This document shows, piece by piece, positions 27,406 to 36,506 of a DNA stretch of 64,000 bases. The DNA is taken from NCBI RefSeq assembly GCF_020535245.1, contig NZ_CP084910.1, positions 372,001 to 436,000 on the forward strand. The letters are read 5' to 3'. Every line of letters begins with the position of its first letter. The stretch's first letter is position 1. Below the pieces are notes generated by a model, which made no database searches, was not told where the DNA came from, and saw only the letters and a list, made by a program, of their open reading frames with translations. The DNA comes from Asticcacaulis sp. AND118. GTDB lineage: Bacteria; Pseudomonadota; Alphaproteobacteria; Caulobacterales; Caulobacteraceae. The translations under genes were made by a program, and so were the position numbers.

Positions 27406-30267
27406 ATGTCTGCAAAGCGCCTCGTCCTGATCGACGGTTCCGGCTATATCTTCCGCGCCTATCACGGCTTGCCGCCGCTGACGCGCAAGTCTGACGGCCT
27501 GCCGGTCGGGGCCGTGTCGGGCTTCTGCAACATGCTGTATAAGCTCATCAAAGAGAACCGCGGAGATGACGCACCTTCGCATCTGGCGGTCATTTTCGAC
27601 GCCGGGGCGCATACCTTCCGCAACGATCTTTACGATCAGTACAAGGCGCACCGCCCGCCGCCCCCCGAAGACCTGATCCCGCAATTTCCGCTGATCCGTC
27701 AGGCCACCAAGGCCTTCGGCATCCACAATGTCGAGCTTCTGGGCTTTGAGGCCGACGACCTGATCTGCACCTATGCCGATATGGCGGTGAAGGAAGGGTT
27801 TGAAGTCACCATTATCTCGTCCGACAAGGATCTGATGCAACTGGTCAACGACCACGTCTCGATGCTCGATCCGGTCAAGGGTACGCATGTCGGCCGTGAG
27901 CAGGTCATCGAAAAGTTCGGCGTGCCGCCGGAACTGGTCGTCGATGCGCAGGCCCTGATCGGCGATTCCACCGACAATGTCCCAGGCGCGCCGGGCATCG
28001 GCATCAAGACCGCCGCGCAACTGATCCTCGAATACGGCTCGCTCGATGCGCTGCTGGAGCGCGCGCACGAAATCAAGCAGCCCAAGCGCCGCGAGGCCCT
28101 GACCGAGTTCCGCGACCAGATTCTGATGTCGCGCGAACTGGTGCGTCTGCGTTGCGACGTGCCGCCGCCGTGCCCCATCGACGAATTTGCGCTGAAAGAC
28201 CCGGATGCGGCGGAACTGGGCGCGTTTCTGGCCGAGATGGAATTCACCTCTCTGGCGCGCCGCGTCGGCGGATCGCTGACGACGCTCGAAACCGCGCAAT
28301 CCACGCCGCGCGACATTTCCGTACCGGTATCGAAGCCGCTGTTCGGCGGCAGCGCGCAGGCATCGGTCCCCCGTGCAGCGACGCCCGAAGCCCTGCTGAC
28401 TCCGGTCAATTACGAAGCCTATCAATGCCTTCAGGACAGGGAGGCGCTGAAGGCCTATCTGGCGCAGTGCCGCGCAGCGGGCGTCTTTGCCGTCGATACC
28501 GAAACCGACTCGCTGTCGGCCACGGCGTCGGGTCTGGTCGGCGTGAGTTTGAGCTGCGCGCCGGGATCGGGGGTCTATATCCCGCTGGCCCATGAATCCG
28601 ACGACGGCGGTCTGGCCCTGTCCGGTGACGAACTGAAGCAGATTGCGCTGGTCGAGGCCTTGGCCGAACTGAAACCGCTGCTCGAAGACCCGACCGTGCT
28701 CAAGGTCGGGCAGAATATCAAATACGACCTGTCTGTCTTTGCGCGCTACGGCATCCGCGTCGCCCCCTATGACGACACCATGCTGATTTCCTACGTGCTC
28801 GAAGGCGGCCTGCACGGGCACGGCATGGACGAGTTGTCGGAACTGCACCTCGGCCACACGCCGATCCCGTTCAAGCAGGTCGCCGGCACGGGCAAGAACG
28901 CCAAGTCGTTCAAGTTTGTGGACCTCAAGCCTGCGACCGAATACGCCGCCGAAGACGCCGACATCACGCTGCGTCTGTGGCACGTGCTCAAGCCGCAACT
29001 GGCGCAGAAGCGGCTGGTGACGGTGTATGAGACGCTGGAGCGCGCCCTGCCGACCGTGCTGTCGGACATGGAACTGGCCGGGGTGCGCGTCGATCCGCAG
29101 GTGCTGCGTCAGTTGTCGCAGGATTTCGGCGTGCGCATGGGCGAGATTGAAATTGAGGCGCACGGCGTCGCCGGCCACCCGTTCAACCTCAACTCGCCAC
29201 AGCAACTGGGCGCTATCTTCTTCGACGAAATGGCCCTGCCGGGCGGCAAGAAGACGGCGACGGGTCAATGGGCCACCGACGTCAAGGTGCTGGAAGAGAT
29301 CGCTGAAAAGGGCACGCACGAGCAGGGCAAACGCCTCGCCCGGCTGCTGCTCGACTATCGTCAGATGGCCAAGCTGAAGGGCACCTATACGGACGCCCTG
29401 GTCGAATATGCCGATCACGAAACGAGCCGTATCCACACCAGCTATCAACTGGCCTCGACGACAACGGGCCGCCTGTCGTCCAACGAACCGAACCTGCAGA
29501 ACATCCCGATCCGCACCATGGAAGGCCGCAAGATCCGTACCGCCTTTATCGCGCGTCCGGGGCATAAGCTGATTTCAGCCGACTATTCGCAGATCGAACT
29601 GCGTCTGCTGGCCCATATCGGCGACATCGGCCAGCTTAAGAAGGCGTTTCAGGACGGCATCGACATCCACGCCCTGACGGCGTCGGAAATGTTCGGGGTG
29701 CCGGTCGACGGGATGCCGTCGGACGTGCGCCGCCGCGCCAAGGCCATCAATTTCGGCATCATCTACGGCATTTCGGCCTTCGGTCTGGGCAACCAGCTCG
29801 GCATCGATAACGCCGAGGCGGCGCGCTACATCAAGACCTATTTCGAGCGCTTCCCCGGCATCAAGGCCTATATGGACGCGGCCAAGGAACAGGTGAAGGC
29901 GACGGGCTATGTCGAGACCATCTTTGGCCGCCGTATCCATATTCCGGACATCAGCGCCAAGTCGGCAGGGCAGCGCGCCTTTGCCGAGCGCGCAGCGATC
30001 AACGCGCCGATTCAGGGCACGGCGGCCGACATCATCCGCCGCGCCATGATCCGCATGCCGACCGCGCTGGAATCGGTCGGCCTGACCACGAAAATGCTGC
30101 TTCAGGTCCACGACGAACTGATCTTCGAAGCGCCGGACGACGAGGTCGAAACGGCGAAGCGGGTCATCTCCGACGTGATGCGCAATGCGGCGCTGCCGGC
30201 CATCGATATTTCGGTGCCGCTGGAGGTCGAGGCCAAGGCGGCGGATAACTGGGACGAGGCGCACTGA
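27406..30267 (+). CDS. polA: DNA polymerase I
   Basis: About 953 residues with all three domains: the 5'-3' exonuclease (1-290, opening LVLIDGSGYIFRAYHGLPPL), the 3'-5' proofreading exonuclease (about 355-540, with the intact DTETD motif near 366) and the polymerase (about 560-953) with motif A (SADYSQIELRLLAH), motif B (RRRAKAINFGIIYG) and motif C (LLQVHDELIFEA). It is used in Okazaki fragment processing and repair. ATG 27406 is preferred to an in-frame TTG at 27391. Confidence 0.98.
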   Translation: MSAKRLVLIDGSGYIFRAYHGLPPLTRKSDGLPVGAVSGFCNMLYKLIKENRGDDAPSHLAVIFDAGAHTFRNDLYDQYKAHRPPPPEDLIPQFPLIRQATKAFGIHNVELLGFEADDLICTYADMAVKEGFEVTIISSDKDLMQLVNDHVSMLDPVKGTHVGREQVIEKFGVPPELVVDAQALIGDSTDNVPGAPGIGIKTAAQLILEYGSLDALLERAHEIKQPKRREALTEFRDQILMSRELVRLRCDVPPPCPIDEFALKDPDAAELGAFLAEMEFTSLARRVGGSLTTLETAQSTPRDISVPVSKPLFGGSAQASVPRAATPEALLTPVNYEAYQCLQDREALKAYLAQCRAAGVFAVDTETDSLSATASGLVGVSLSCAPGSGVYIPLAHESDDGGLALSGDELKQIALVEALAELKPLLEDPTVLKVGQNIKYDLSVFARYGIRVAPYDDTMLISYVLEGGLHGHGMDELSELHLGHTPIPFKQVAGTGKNAKSFKFVDLKPATEYAAEDADITLRLWHVLKPQLAQKRLVTVYETLERALPTVLSDMELAGVRVDPQVLRQLSQDFGVRMGEIEIEAHGVAGHPFNLNSPQQLGAIFFDEMALPGGKKTATGQWATDVKVLEEIAEKGTHEQGKRLARLLLDYRQMAKLKGTYTDALVEYADHETSRIHTSYQLASTTTGRLSSNEPNLQNIPIRTMEGRKIRTAFIARPGHKLISADYSQIELRLLAHIGDIGQLKKAFQDGIDIHALTASEMFGVPVDGMPSDVRRRAKAINFGIIYGISAFGLGNQLGIDNAEAARYIKTYFERFPGIKAYMDAAKEQVKATGYVETIFGRRIHIPDISAKSAGQRAFAERAAINAPIQGTAADIIRRAMIRMPTALESVGLTTKMLLQVHDELIFEAPDDEVETAKRVISDVMRNAALPAIDISVPLEVEAKAADNWDEAH

Positions 30268-30269
30268 CC

Positions 30270-30298
30270 TTGTGTAATTACGAAATTGTAGTTACAAT
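30270..30298 (+). promoter_or_regulatory. brnT promoter overlapping an operator-like palindrome
   Basis: TTGTGT (30270), 17 bases, TACAAT (30293) fit a sigma-70 promoter with a near-perfect -10. An inverted repeat TGTAATTAC (30273-30281) / GTAGTTACA (30288-30296), with 8 of 9 positions paired, covers it, as expected for autorepression by BrnA. The predicted transcript start coincides with the ATG at 30305, implying a leaderless mRNA. Confidence 0.6.
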
Positions 30299-30304
30299 AG
30301 GGCC

Positions 30305-30601
30305 ATGACAGATACGCTGTTCGAATGGGATGACGTCAAGGCGCTGAGCAATCTCCGCAAACACGGCGTCGACTTCGATACGGCGACACTGGTCTTTTAC
30401 GACCCTTTCGCGGTTACGGAAATGGATCGTATTGAGGGCGGCGAGCAGCGTTGGCAGACACTGGGCCGGGTCAACGATACGCTTCTGCTTCTGGTGGCCC
30501 ATACCGTTTGGGATGACGACGACACAGAAATTATCCGCATCATTTCCGCTCGACAGGCTGTACCCAAGGAAAGGCGAAAATATGAGCAGCAAAATCGTTA
30601 G
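30305..30601 (+). CDS. brnT: BrnT family toxin
   Basis: A 98-residue RelE-fold ribonuclease toxin. It has the family text FEWDDVKALSNLRKHGVDF and a conserved C-terminal RIISARQAVPKERRKYE, in which the catalytic Arg/Glu residues lie. BrnT blocks translation by cutting RNA and is neutralised by BrnA. No Shine-Dalgarno sequence is present and the promoter sits immediately upstream, consistent with leaderless translation. The antitoxin gene overlaps its 3' end by 20 bp. Confidence 0.92.
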   Translation: MTDTLFEWDDVKALSNLRKHGVDFDTATLVFYDPFAVTEMDRIEGGEQRWQTLGRVNDTLLLLVAHTVWDDDDTEIIRIISARQAVPKERRKYEQQNR

Positions 30602-30899
30602 ACGTATCTTCGACCCCGCTAATCCGCCGGTTCTGACCGAGGCGCAGAAGAGGCAACTCGAAGCCTTGGCCGCACGTCCGGACAGTGAGATCGACGTCAG
30701 CGACATTCCGCCGCTGACCGATGGTTTCTGGGAAAACGCCCTGCGCAATCCGTTTATGCGACCTGTCAAACAGCAGGCGACGGTACGTCTTGATGCCGAT
30801 GTGCTCGACTGGCTCAAATCGTCCGGCAAGGGCTATCAGACGCGACTCAACGCGATCCTGCGCAAGGAAATGCTGGCCGATCTCAAACGGCGCGCCTGA
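30582..30899 (+). CDS. brnA: BrnA family antitoxin
   Basis: A 105-residue antitoxin with a C-terminal ribbon-helix-helix DNA-binding part (KQQATVRLDADVLDWLKSSG, then YQTRLNAILRKEM). The ATG at 30582 has AAGGAAAGG upstream and overlaps the brnT end. The frame is open to 30432, but that portion is a shadow of brnT. BrnA dimers bind BrnT and repress the operon; the palindrome at 30273-30296 is the probable operator. Confidence 0.92.
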   Translation: MSSKIVRRIFDPANPPVLTEAQKRQLEALAARPDSEIDVSDIPPLTDGFWENALRNPFMRPVKQQATVRLDADVLDWLKSSGKGYQTRLNAILRKEMLADLKRRA

Positions 30900-30903
30900 C
30901 ACT

Positions 30904-31338
30904 GTGAACGCACTCATCCACCGTCACAACGGCGAGTTTCTCGGCCTTATTCTGGTGGCCTGCCCGGCGTGCGGCGGCAAGGCGCAGTTAACGGAACGCG
31001 ACGGTGCGGCCGCGCGGCGGCTGGTCTGTACGGCCTGTGGACACAACCGTGACATAGAACCCCGCAACGCCTGTGTGTCAACCTATCCGCCGACCGACAA
31101 TATCTGCAACGGTCTCTCGCTCTGGCTCGAAGTCGAAACGCGGCATGGTCGGCTATACGCCTTCAATGAAGCGCACCTCGATCATATTGCCGACTATGTC
31201 GCCTCGAACCTGCGCGAGATGGCCCCGACGTCAGGTCTGCGTAACGCCTCAGTTACCTCACGCCTGCCCCTATGGATCAAGCAGGCCAAAAACCGCACCG
31301 AAGTCCTCAAACTCATCGACAAGCTGAGATCAAAATGA
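30904..31338 (+). CDS. Zinc-ribbon protein of unknown function
   Basis: 144 residues from GTG 30904, 4 bp after brnA. Two CxxC pairs (ACPACGGK near 20, VCTACGHN near 40) make a zinc ribbon, followed by a domain with many aromatic and charged residues (LSLWLEVETRHGRLYAFNEA). Proteins with such ribbons can be mis-named as PriA or primases, but no helicase part is present. Its stop overlaps the next start (ATGA), so it is coupled to the VOC gene. Confidence 0.7.
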   Translation: MNALIHRHNGEFLGLILVACPACGGKAQLTERDGAAARRLVCTACGHNRDIEPRNACVSTYPPTDNICNGLSLWLEVETRHGRLYAFNEAHLDHIADYVASNLREMAPTSGLRNASVTSRLPLWIKQAKNRTEVLKLIDKLRSK

Positions 31339-31733
31339 CCGTCGTCAAACGCCTCGATCACTTCAATATCCAGACCCACGATATGGCCGGCACCATCGCC
31401 TTCTATGCCGACCTGCTCAATCTCGATGCCCGTACGGCCCCTGAGCGAGACCCGGCGGATCGCATGTGGCTTTACGATTCGGGCGACCGGGCGGTGATCC
31501 ACCTCAACCGCTTCGGCACGGACAACACCATTCCGCGCGAGGTCGTGCCGGGCCATCCGACCGGGGCCATCCACCACATCGCCTTCGAGTGCGAGGGCTA
31601 TGACGAGACGGTCGAAAAGCTTAAGATCAGGGGGCTTTTCTACGCCACCAATGACATCCCGCGGATCAACCTGCGACAGCTATTTGTTGCCGATCCGAAC
31701 AACGTGCTTCTGGAGCTTAATTTCAGAAATTGA
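31335..31733 (+). CDS. VOC family protein
   Basis: A 132-residue vicinal-oxygen-chelate protein (glyoxalase/bleomycin-resistance/dioxygenase fold). Metal-ligand positions are visible as His in RLDHFNIQT (residue 8), His in AIHHIAFE (about 80) and Glu in VLLELNFRN near the end. The substrate cannot be told. ATG 31335 overlaps the zinc-ribbon gene stop; the longer frame is a shadow. Confidence 0.85.
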   Translation: MTVVKRLDHFNIQTHDMAGTIAFYADLLNLDARTAPERDPADRMWLYDSGDRAVIHLNRFGTDNTIPREVVPGHPTGAIHHIAFECEGYDETVEKLKIRGLFYATNDIPRINLRQLFVADPNNVLLELNFRN

Positions 31734-31877
31734 ATACTTGCCATAATTACGGAACGCCTTGTATCATTTCGTTTTATAACTGAGCATTGTCTTTAAGTTA
31801 ACGTTACATTTATAGTTAAGCGGGAAGATCAGAACCCTGTTGTCCCAAGGGCCAGGCCCTGTTTCCCGTGTGTTCCG

Positions 31878-33560
31878 ATGTTCAAAAATCTCACCATTCG
31901 CGCGCGCATCGTCGCGGCGTTCGCTCTCATCTTGTTCAGCACGATAGGGTTGGGCCTGTTCAGCGTCACGCAGTTGAACGCCGTCAACAAATCGGTGGAC
32001 GAACTGGGTTCGAACTGGCTGCCTACGGCGAACGTGCTGGGGGATATGTCTCAGACGTTCGAGCTTATGCGTCTGCGTCAGTTGCAATTACTGAGCGCCG
32101 GGGACGCTGATCGCGCCGAGATTACGGAAAATATCGCCAAATCGTCGAAGGAACTCGAAGCCACGCTCGAAAAATACAAGCCGATGATCACGGCGGGCGA
32201 GGAGCAGGCGCTGGCTGACAAGATTTTCGGCACGATGGACGAATATCGCACCAACAGCCAGCTTTACCTGAATAGGGTGCAGGACGGGGACATGGCCGGG
32301 GCGCAGACCTTCTTCATGAACGATATGCAGGCTCAGGCCCGCACCCTGCGCGAGGCCATCCGCGCCGACCGCGCCTATCAACTGAAGGCCGGCAACGAAG
32401 CGGCTGCCTCCGGTATCGCCACGGGCAAGGCCGCTTCGCTGATGATCATGATCGCCCTGGGCGTCACCGCCGTCTTCGCGTCTATCATCGGCTTTATGAT
32501 GATCCGCAGCGTATCGGCCCCGATCTCGCACATGGCCGACGTGATGAAGTCGCTGTCGAGCGGCCAGACCGACGTGAAGGTGCCGAATCTGGGTGAGCGC
32601 AACGAAATCGGCAATATGGCGTCGGCGGTCGAAGTCTTCCGCGATGGCATGATCCGCAACAAGGCGCTGGAAGCCGAGGCCGCCAAGGCCCGCGAAGATG
32701 CGGAATATCAGCGCAAGCAGGCCATGCGCGATCTGGCCGCCGACTTCGAAGGCGCCATCGGCGGCGTGGTCGAAATGGTCTCTTCCGCGGCCACCGAAAT
32801 GCAGGCCACCGCGGCGCAACTGACGGCTTCGGCGCAGGAATCCTCGGCTCAGGCGCAGTCGGTTTCGGCCGCCGCCGAAGAGGCCGGCACCAATGTGACC
32901 TCGGTCGCCGGTTCGGCCGAAGAACTGGGCGCTTCGGTGTCCGAAATCAGCCGTCAGGTCCAGCATTCGCTGGTCAAGGCGCGCGAGGCGGTGGGCGAGG
33001 CCGAAGCGACCTCCGCCATCGTCAACGAACTGTCCGAAGCCGCCGCCCGCATCACCGGTATTGTCGACATGATCTCCGGCATCGCCGCCCAGACCAACCT
33101 GCTGGCGCTCAACGCCACCATCGAATCGGCGCGCGCCGGTGAGGCGGGCAAGGGCTTCGCGGTCGTCGCCGCCGAGGTCAAGACGCTGGCCACGCAGACC
33201 GCTCGCGCCACGACCGAGATCAACCAGCAGATCGCCGGCATCCAGTCCACGACCGAGCAGGCGGTGCGCGCCATCGGCAGCATCTCCGAAACCATCCGCG
33301 CCATCAACGAGTCCTCGGCGACCATCGCCGCCGCCGTCGAGCAGCAGGGCGCAGCGACCAGCGAGATCGTGCAGGCGGTCAATCAGGCCTCGATCGGCAC
33401 CACCGAAGTGACGCAGAACATCACCGGGGTGGCCCGCATGGCCGAAGAAACCGGCATGGGCGCGTCGCAGGTGCTGGGGGCGTCTTCCGAACTGGCGCAG
33501 CAGGCCGAAAACCTGCGCGGTCAGGTCAATAACTTCCTGGCGCAGGTCCGCGCCACGTAA
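31878..33560 (+). CDS. Methyl-accepting chemotaxis protein
   Basis: 560 residues: TM1 (about 9-30), a four-helix-bundle periplasmic sensor domain (about 35-185), TM2 (about 186-208), HAMP (about 210-262) and a cytoplasmic signalling domain (about 290-556) with the CheA/CheW hairpin tip [20 protein letters not shown] near 394. There is no C-terminal CheR-tethering pentapeptide. No chemotaxis operon is nearby, so it is an orphan receptor. The ligand is unknown. A terminator follows. Confidence 0.96.
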   Translation: MFKNLTIRARIVAAFALILFSTIGLGLFSVTQLNAVNKSVDELGSNWLPTANVLGDMSQTFELMRLRQLQLLSAGDADRAEITENIAKSSKELEATLEKYKPMITAGEEQALADKIFGTMDEYRTNSQLYLNRVQDGDMAGAQTFFMNDMQAQARTLREAIRADRAYQLKAGNEAAASGIATGKAASLMIMIALGVTAVFASIIGFMMIRSVSAPISHMADVMKSLSSGQTDVKVPNLGERNEIGNMASAVEVFRDGMIRNKALEAEAAKAREDAEYQRKQAMRDLAADFEGAIGGVVEMVSSAATEMQATAAQLTASAQESSAQAQSVSAAAEEAGTNVTSVAGSAEELGASVSEISRQVQHSLVKAREAVGEAEATSAIVNELSEAAARITGIVDMISGIAAQTNLLALNATIESARAGEAGKGFAVVAAEVKTLATQTARATTEINQQIAGIQSTTEQAVRAIGSISETIRAINESSATIAAAVEQQGAATSEIVQAVNQASIGTTEVTQNITGVARMAEETGMGASQVLGASSELAQQAENLRGQVNNFLAQVRAT

Positions 33561-33583
33561 GCGCGGGCGCAATTAAAGAAAAG

Positions 33584-33606
33584 GCCCGGCGTATATGCCG
33601 GGCTTT
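33584..33606 (+). terminator. Terminator after the chemoreceptor gene
   Basis: GCCCGGC-GTATAT-GCCGGGC with a short T-run (TTTA). It separates the chemoreceptor from the convergent large unknown gene. Confidence 0.7.
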
Positions 33607-33615
33607 ATAATGATC

Positions 33616-35325
33616 TTATGCCGCCAACCCGGCCTGCACCAGCAGCGGTTTCAACTGCCCCAGCGCCGCGGGATCGCCCAGCAGACTGGCGCGCACGTCG
33701 GGGAGGCGCAGTTGTTTCATCACCTCGGCCTTGGCCATCTCGCTCAGCGCGCCCTGCGGGCCGGCCTGGCCGGTGGCGAAGCTCAGCAGGGCCAGCATAC
33801 ACTGTAGCGGCGTCTTCGAGCCCTTGAGGATGTGCGGGATGAGGTGGATGTCGGCGGCGATTTGCGCGCCGATCTGCCCCAGCCGCCCCTGAGCGGCCTC
33901 GGTGTCGCTTTCGCTGAGGCTGGCCTTGGCGATGCGGCGTTGCAGGTGCGCCAGCAGTTGCAGGCGCTGGCCTGCCGGACGTTTGGGGTCGCGCAGGTCG
34001 TTTTCAAATCGGTGCGCCGTCAGAGACGACATCAGCCAGCGCGCGGCCTGTTTCTTGTTGGCGGGCCCGACCACGTTCTCGCACAGCCACAGGATGCGCT
34101 CGATCTCTTCGACGCAGTGGGCCGCGCCGTGGGTCAGGCCTTCGACGAAGGTGCTGGAGACCAGCATCTTCGAGCGCTCGATAAAGGCTTCGGAAATGTC
34201 CTCACGCTCGGTCTGTTGCTGGCTGCCGGCGGTCAGGGCCAGCGCCATGGCGCGCAGCAGGTCGATCTCGCCCACCGGGTCTTCGGGCTTCAGACGTTTC
34301 ACGCCGCGCAGTTCGCTCAGCACGTTACGGAAGGCCTGCAGGCGCAGGTCGCGGAAGTGACCGCGGCGGATCAGGCGCGCGAAATCTTCCAGATGCGCCG
34401 GCGGCGGGGGCAGGGCGCGCCCGATGGCGGCATCCAGGTCCGACAGGCGCGCGATGGCGTCGCCGCTGACCATGTGGGTCAGGAAGGCCAGTCCGTCACC
34501 TATGCTGACCTCACCGCCCAGAATTTCGGCCAACCCGCCTTTGCGCGCAAACAGTTCGACCACGGGCGTTTCGATAGCGTCGAGCGCCCATTTCAGTTCC
34601 GGCTTTTCGGCGATGGTCGTGGCGATCTGCGTCAGGGGCGCGAGCTTGCGTCCGCTGTTGCGATCGACGGCCATCAGCTTGGCCACCGCCCCGCCCAGCG
34701 CGTAGGCGCGCTCCGGCTGCTGAGCGATGCGCGCTACCTGAGCCGGGATGTCGCCGCTCAGGTCGATGTCGGCAAAGGTCTTCTTGCGGCCGTCGCCGAT
34801 GACGCGGTTGATGGCCTTTTCGGACAGGGTCGTCCAGCGGCGCATGATTTCGTGAATCGACGCGCCGGTCTCTTCGGATTCCGGGATGGCGATCTTCTGG
34901 ATGGCGTGGGTCAGGTCGTTGGTCGACACGTCCAGCCGCTCGCACAGGACCGGGCTGTGCAGCAGTTCAAACACGGTGGCACCCTGCCGGCGCAGCCAGT
35001 CTTCCAGCACGCGGGCGATGGTTTCGCGGGCATGGCGGCTGTAGAGGTCCTGCGGTGAGGTGCAGACCGGCTCGGCGCTGGTGGCGACCTTGGGCTTGCT
35101 CTTCACTTCGGGCAGACCCTCGGTCAGGAGGGTGTAAGAGCGGAATTCGCCGGTATCGTCCGAAAAGACTTCCTTGGTCACCTTGATCGCGGCGGCGCGG
35201 CGCGTGGTCAGAAGTTCGCGCGCCTGAGCCAAGGCTACGTCGCGATTGTCGAGCGCGTTCTGCAGCACCCAGCCCGCCTGCGGCGTCTTGCGCGAGAAGA
35301 CTTCGTAATGAATCTGACCGGCCAT
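33616..35325 (-). CDS. Unknown protein, 569 residues
   Basis: A cytoplasmic, mostly alpha-helical protein with no membrane segment or signal peptide. The N-terminal 70 residues look like a small alpha/beta domain (GQIHYEVFSRKTPQAGWVLQ, then ALAQARELL and AAAIKVTKEVFSDDTG) of a type I associate with Caulobacterales proteins; the rest is leucine- and alanine-rich helices, possibly HEAT-like. No catalytic motif was recognised. It is divergent from chvI, with 265 bp between. Probably family-restricted; function not assigned. Confidence 0.8.
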   Translation of the reverse strand: MAGQIHYEVFSRKTPQAGWVLQNALDNRDVALAQARELLTTRRAAAIKVTKEVFSDDTGEFRSYTLLTEGLPEVKSKPKVATSAEPVCTSPQDLYSRHARETIARVLEDWLRRQGATVFELLHSPVLCERLDVSTNDLTHAIQKIAIPESEETGASIHEIMRRWTTLSEKAINRVIGDGRKKTFADIDLSGDIPAQVARIAQQPERAYALGGAVAKLMAVDRNSGRKLAPLTQIATTIAEKPELKWALDAIETPVVELFARKGGLAEILGGEVSIGDGLAFLTHMVSGDAIARLSDLDAAIGRALPPPPAHLEDFARLIRRGHFRDLRLQAFRNVLSELRGVKRLKPEDPVGEIDLLRAMALALTAGSQQQTEREDISEAFIERSKMLVSSTFVEGLTHGAAHCVEEIERILWLCENVVGPANKKQAARWLMSSLTAHRFENDLRDPKRPAGQRLQLLAHLQRRIAKASLSESDTEAAQGRLGQIGAQIAADIHLIPHILKGSKTPLQCMLALLSFATGQAGPQGALSEMAKAEVMKQLRLPDVRASLLGDPAALGQLKPLLVQAGLAA

Positions 35326-35590
35326 GAATCTCCGACGCCGACAAGGCTGCTATGGGCTCTTTATGACCCGCTTGTCACAAAGGCTGCCATTCGCGTCGAA
35401 TTATGGACGAATCCTGTTAAATTAACGTTGAAGCGCCGCAGGGGCCTGATTATCACCCCGGAGCGGCCTATATTTGGTCAATAATTGAGTGTTTGGCGTA
35501 AACAGCGTTATATCTTTATGGACTAAACGCGGAATGTAACGGCGAGCAGCGTATCCGCTATTGCCAGACCAGAAGACAACCGGAGGGCTC

Positions 35591-36301
35591 ATGGCCAGAA
35601 TTACCCTTGTCGATGATGACGAAAACATTGTCACCAGCGTTTCGCTGGCGCTCGAAAGCGGGGGGCACGTGGTGCAGGCCTATCATGACGGCGCGGCCGG
35701 TCTGGCGGCGCTGGAGAAGGATCCGCCCGATCTGGCCATCCTCGACGTCAAGATGCCGCGCATGGACGGTATGGAAGTGCTGCGCCGCCTGCGCATGAAC
35801 TCCAATCTGCCGGTCATCATCCTGACCTCAAAGGACGATGAGATCGACGAAGTGCTGGGCTTCAACCTCGGTGCCGACGACTATATGCACAAGCCCTTCT
35901 CGCAGCGCCTGCTGCTGGAGCGCGTCAAGGCGGTGCTGCGCCGCGCTGGCGTCATCGAACAGGGCGAGCCGCCCGAAGTTCAGGAGGCCCTGAACGCCAA
36001 GTCGCTCAAGCGCGGCAAGCTGGTGATGGACGCGGCGCGTCACGAATGCACCTGGGAAGGCCGCCCGGTGCGCCTGACCGTCACCGAGTTCCTGCTGCTG
36101 CACGCGCTGGCGCAGCGTCCGGGCTTCGTCAAGAGCCGCGACAACCTGATGGACGCCGCCTATGACGATCAGGTCTATGTCGACGACCGCACCATCGACA
36201 GCCACATCAAGCGTATGCGCAAGAAGTTCCGTCTGGTCGATCAGGAGTTCGATTCCATCGAAACCCTCTACGGCGTGGGCTACCGTTACCGCGAAGTTTA
36301 A
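35591..36301 (+). CDS. chvI: Two-component response regulator ChvI
   Basis: 236 residues, OmpR/PhoB type: receiver domain (acidic pocket DDD at 8-10, phospho-Asp in [13 protein letters not shown] near 54, Lys near 104) and winged-helix output (about 135-235). Sequence and position before a ChvG-type kinase and hprK match the ChvI/ChvG envelope- and acid-stress system. The ATG at 35591 follows CGGAGGG; the frame upstream to 35561 lacks a good start. A type A repeat separates it from chvG. Confidence 0.93.
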   Translation: MARITLVDDDENIVTSVSLALESGGHVVQAYHDGAAGLAALEKDPPDLAILDVKMPRMDGMEVLRRLRMNSNLPVIILTSKDDEIDEVLGFNLGADDYMHKPFSQRLLLERVKAVLRRAGVIEQGEPPEVQEALNAKSLKRGKLVMDAARHECTWEGRPVRLTVTEFLLLHALAQRPGFVKSRDNLMDAAYDDQVYVDDRTIDSHIKRMRKKFRLVDQEFDSIETLYGVGYRYREV

Positions 36302-36322
36302 CCGATGCTGTTGGCCTGCCTG

Positions 36323-36505
36323 TCTTATACCTCACTGGCAATGCCGGGGAGGGAGACCGCACGAGCCGCCGCAGGCGGTGAGATGTGGTGGTGGGGTGTC
36401 TTGCGAAACCTTCCGCCGACGCGCAGGCTGAACGCGATTAAGCCCCCCCACCACCCCGCCCTTACGGGCGCGGTCCCCCTCCCCAACAAGTTGGGGAGGT
36501 ATGAT
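36323..36505. repeat. Type A repeat between chvI and chvG
   Basis: TTATACCTCACTGGC at the left, GGGGAGGTATGAT at the right. The left terminal stem has decayed slightly (CTCACTGGC/GCCGGGGAG). The inner left hairpin is CCGCC/GGCGG within GACCGCACGAG...GAGATGTGG. The core (CTTGCGAAACCTTCC) differs from other copies. Its right end is the ribosome-binding site of chvG. Confidence 0.75.
36493..36499 (+). promoter_or_regulatory. Repeat-derived ribosome-binding site of chvG
   Basis: GGGGAGG, the terminal arm of the type A repeat, lies 7 bases before ATG 36507. The ATG at 36501 is only 1 base away, too close for initiation, so the repeat decides the start. Confidence 0.6.
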
Positions 36506-36506
36506 T

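Noticed and set aside
27316-29565. Minus-strand open frame of 749 codons opposite polA
   Set aside because: Antisense shadow of polA; it also runs into the DUF559 element flank.
30432-30581. Longer BrnA form from an upstream start
   Set aside because: The added part is an out-of-frame reading of brnT; the ATG at 30582 has a good ribosome-binding site.
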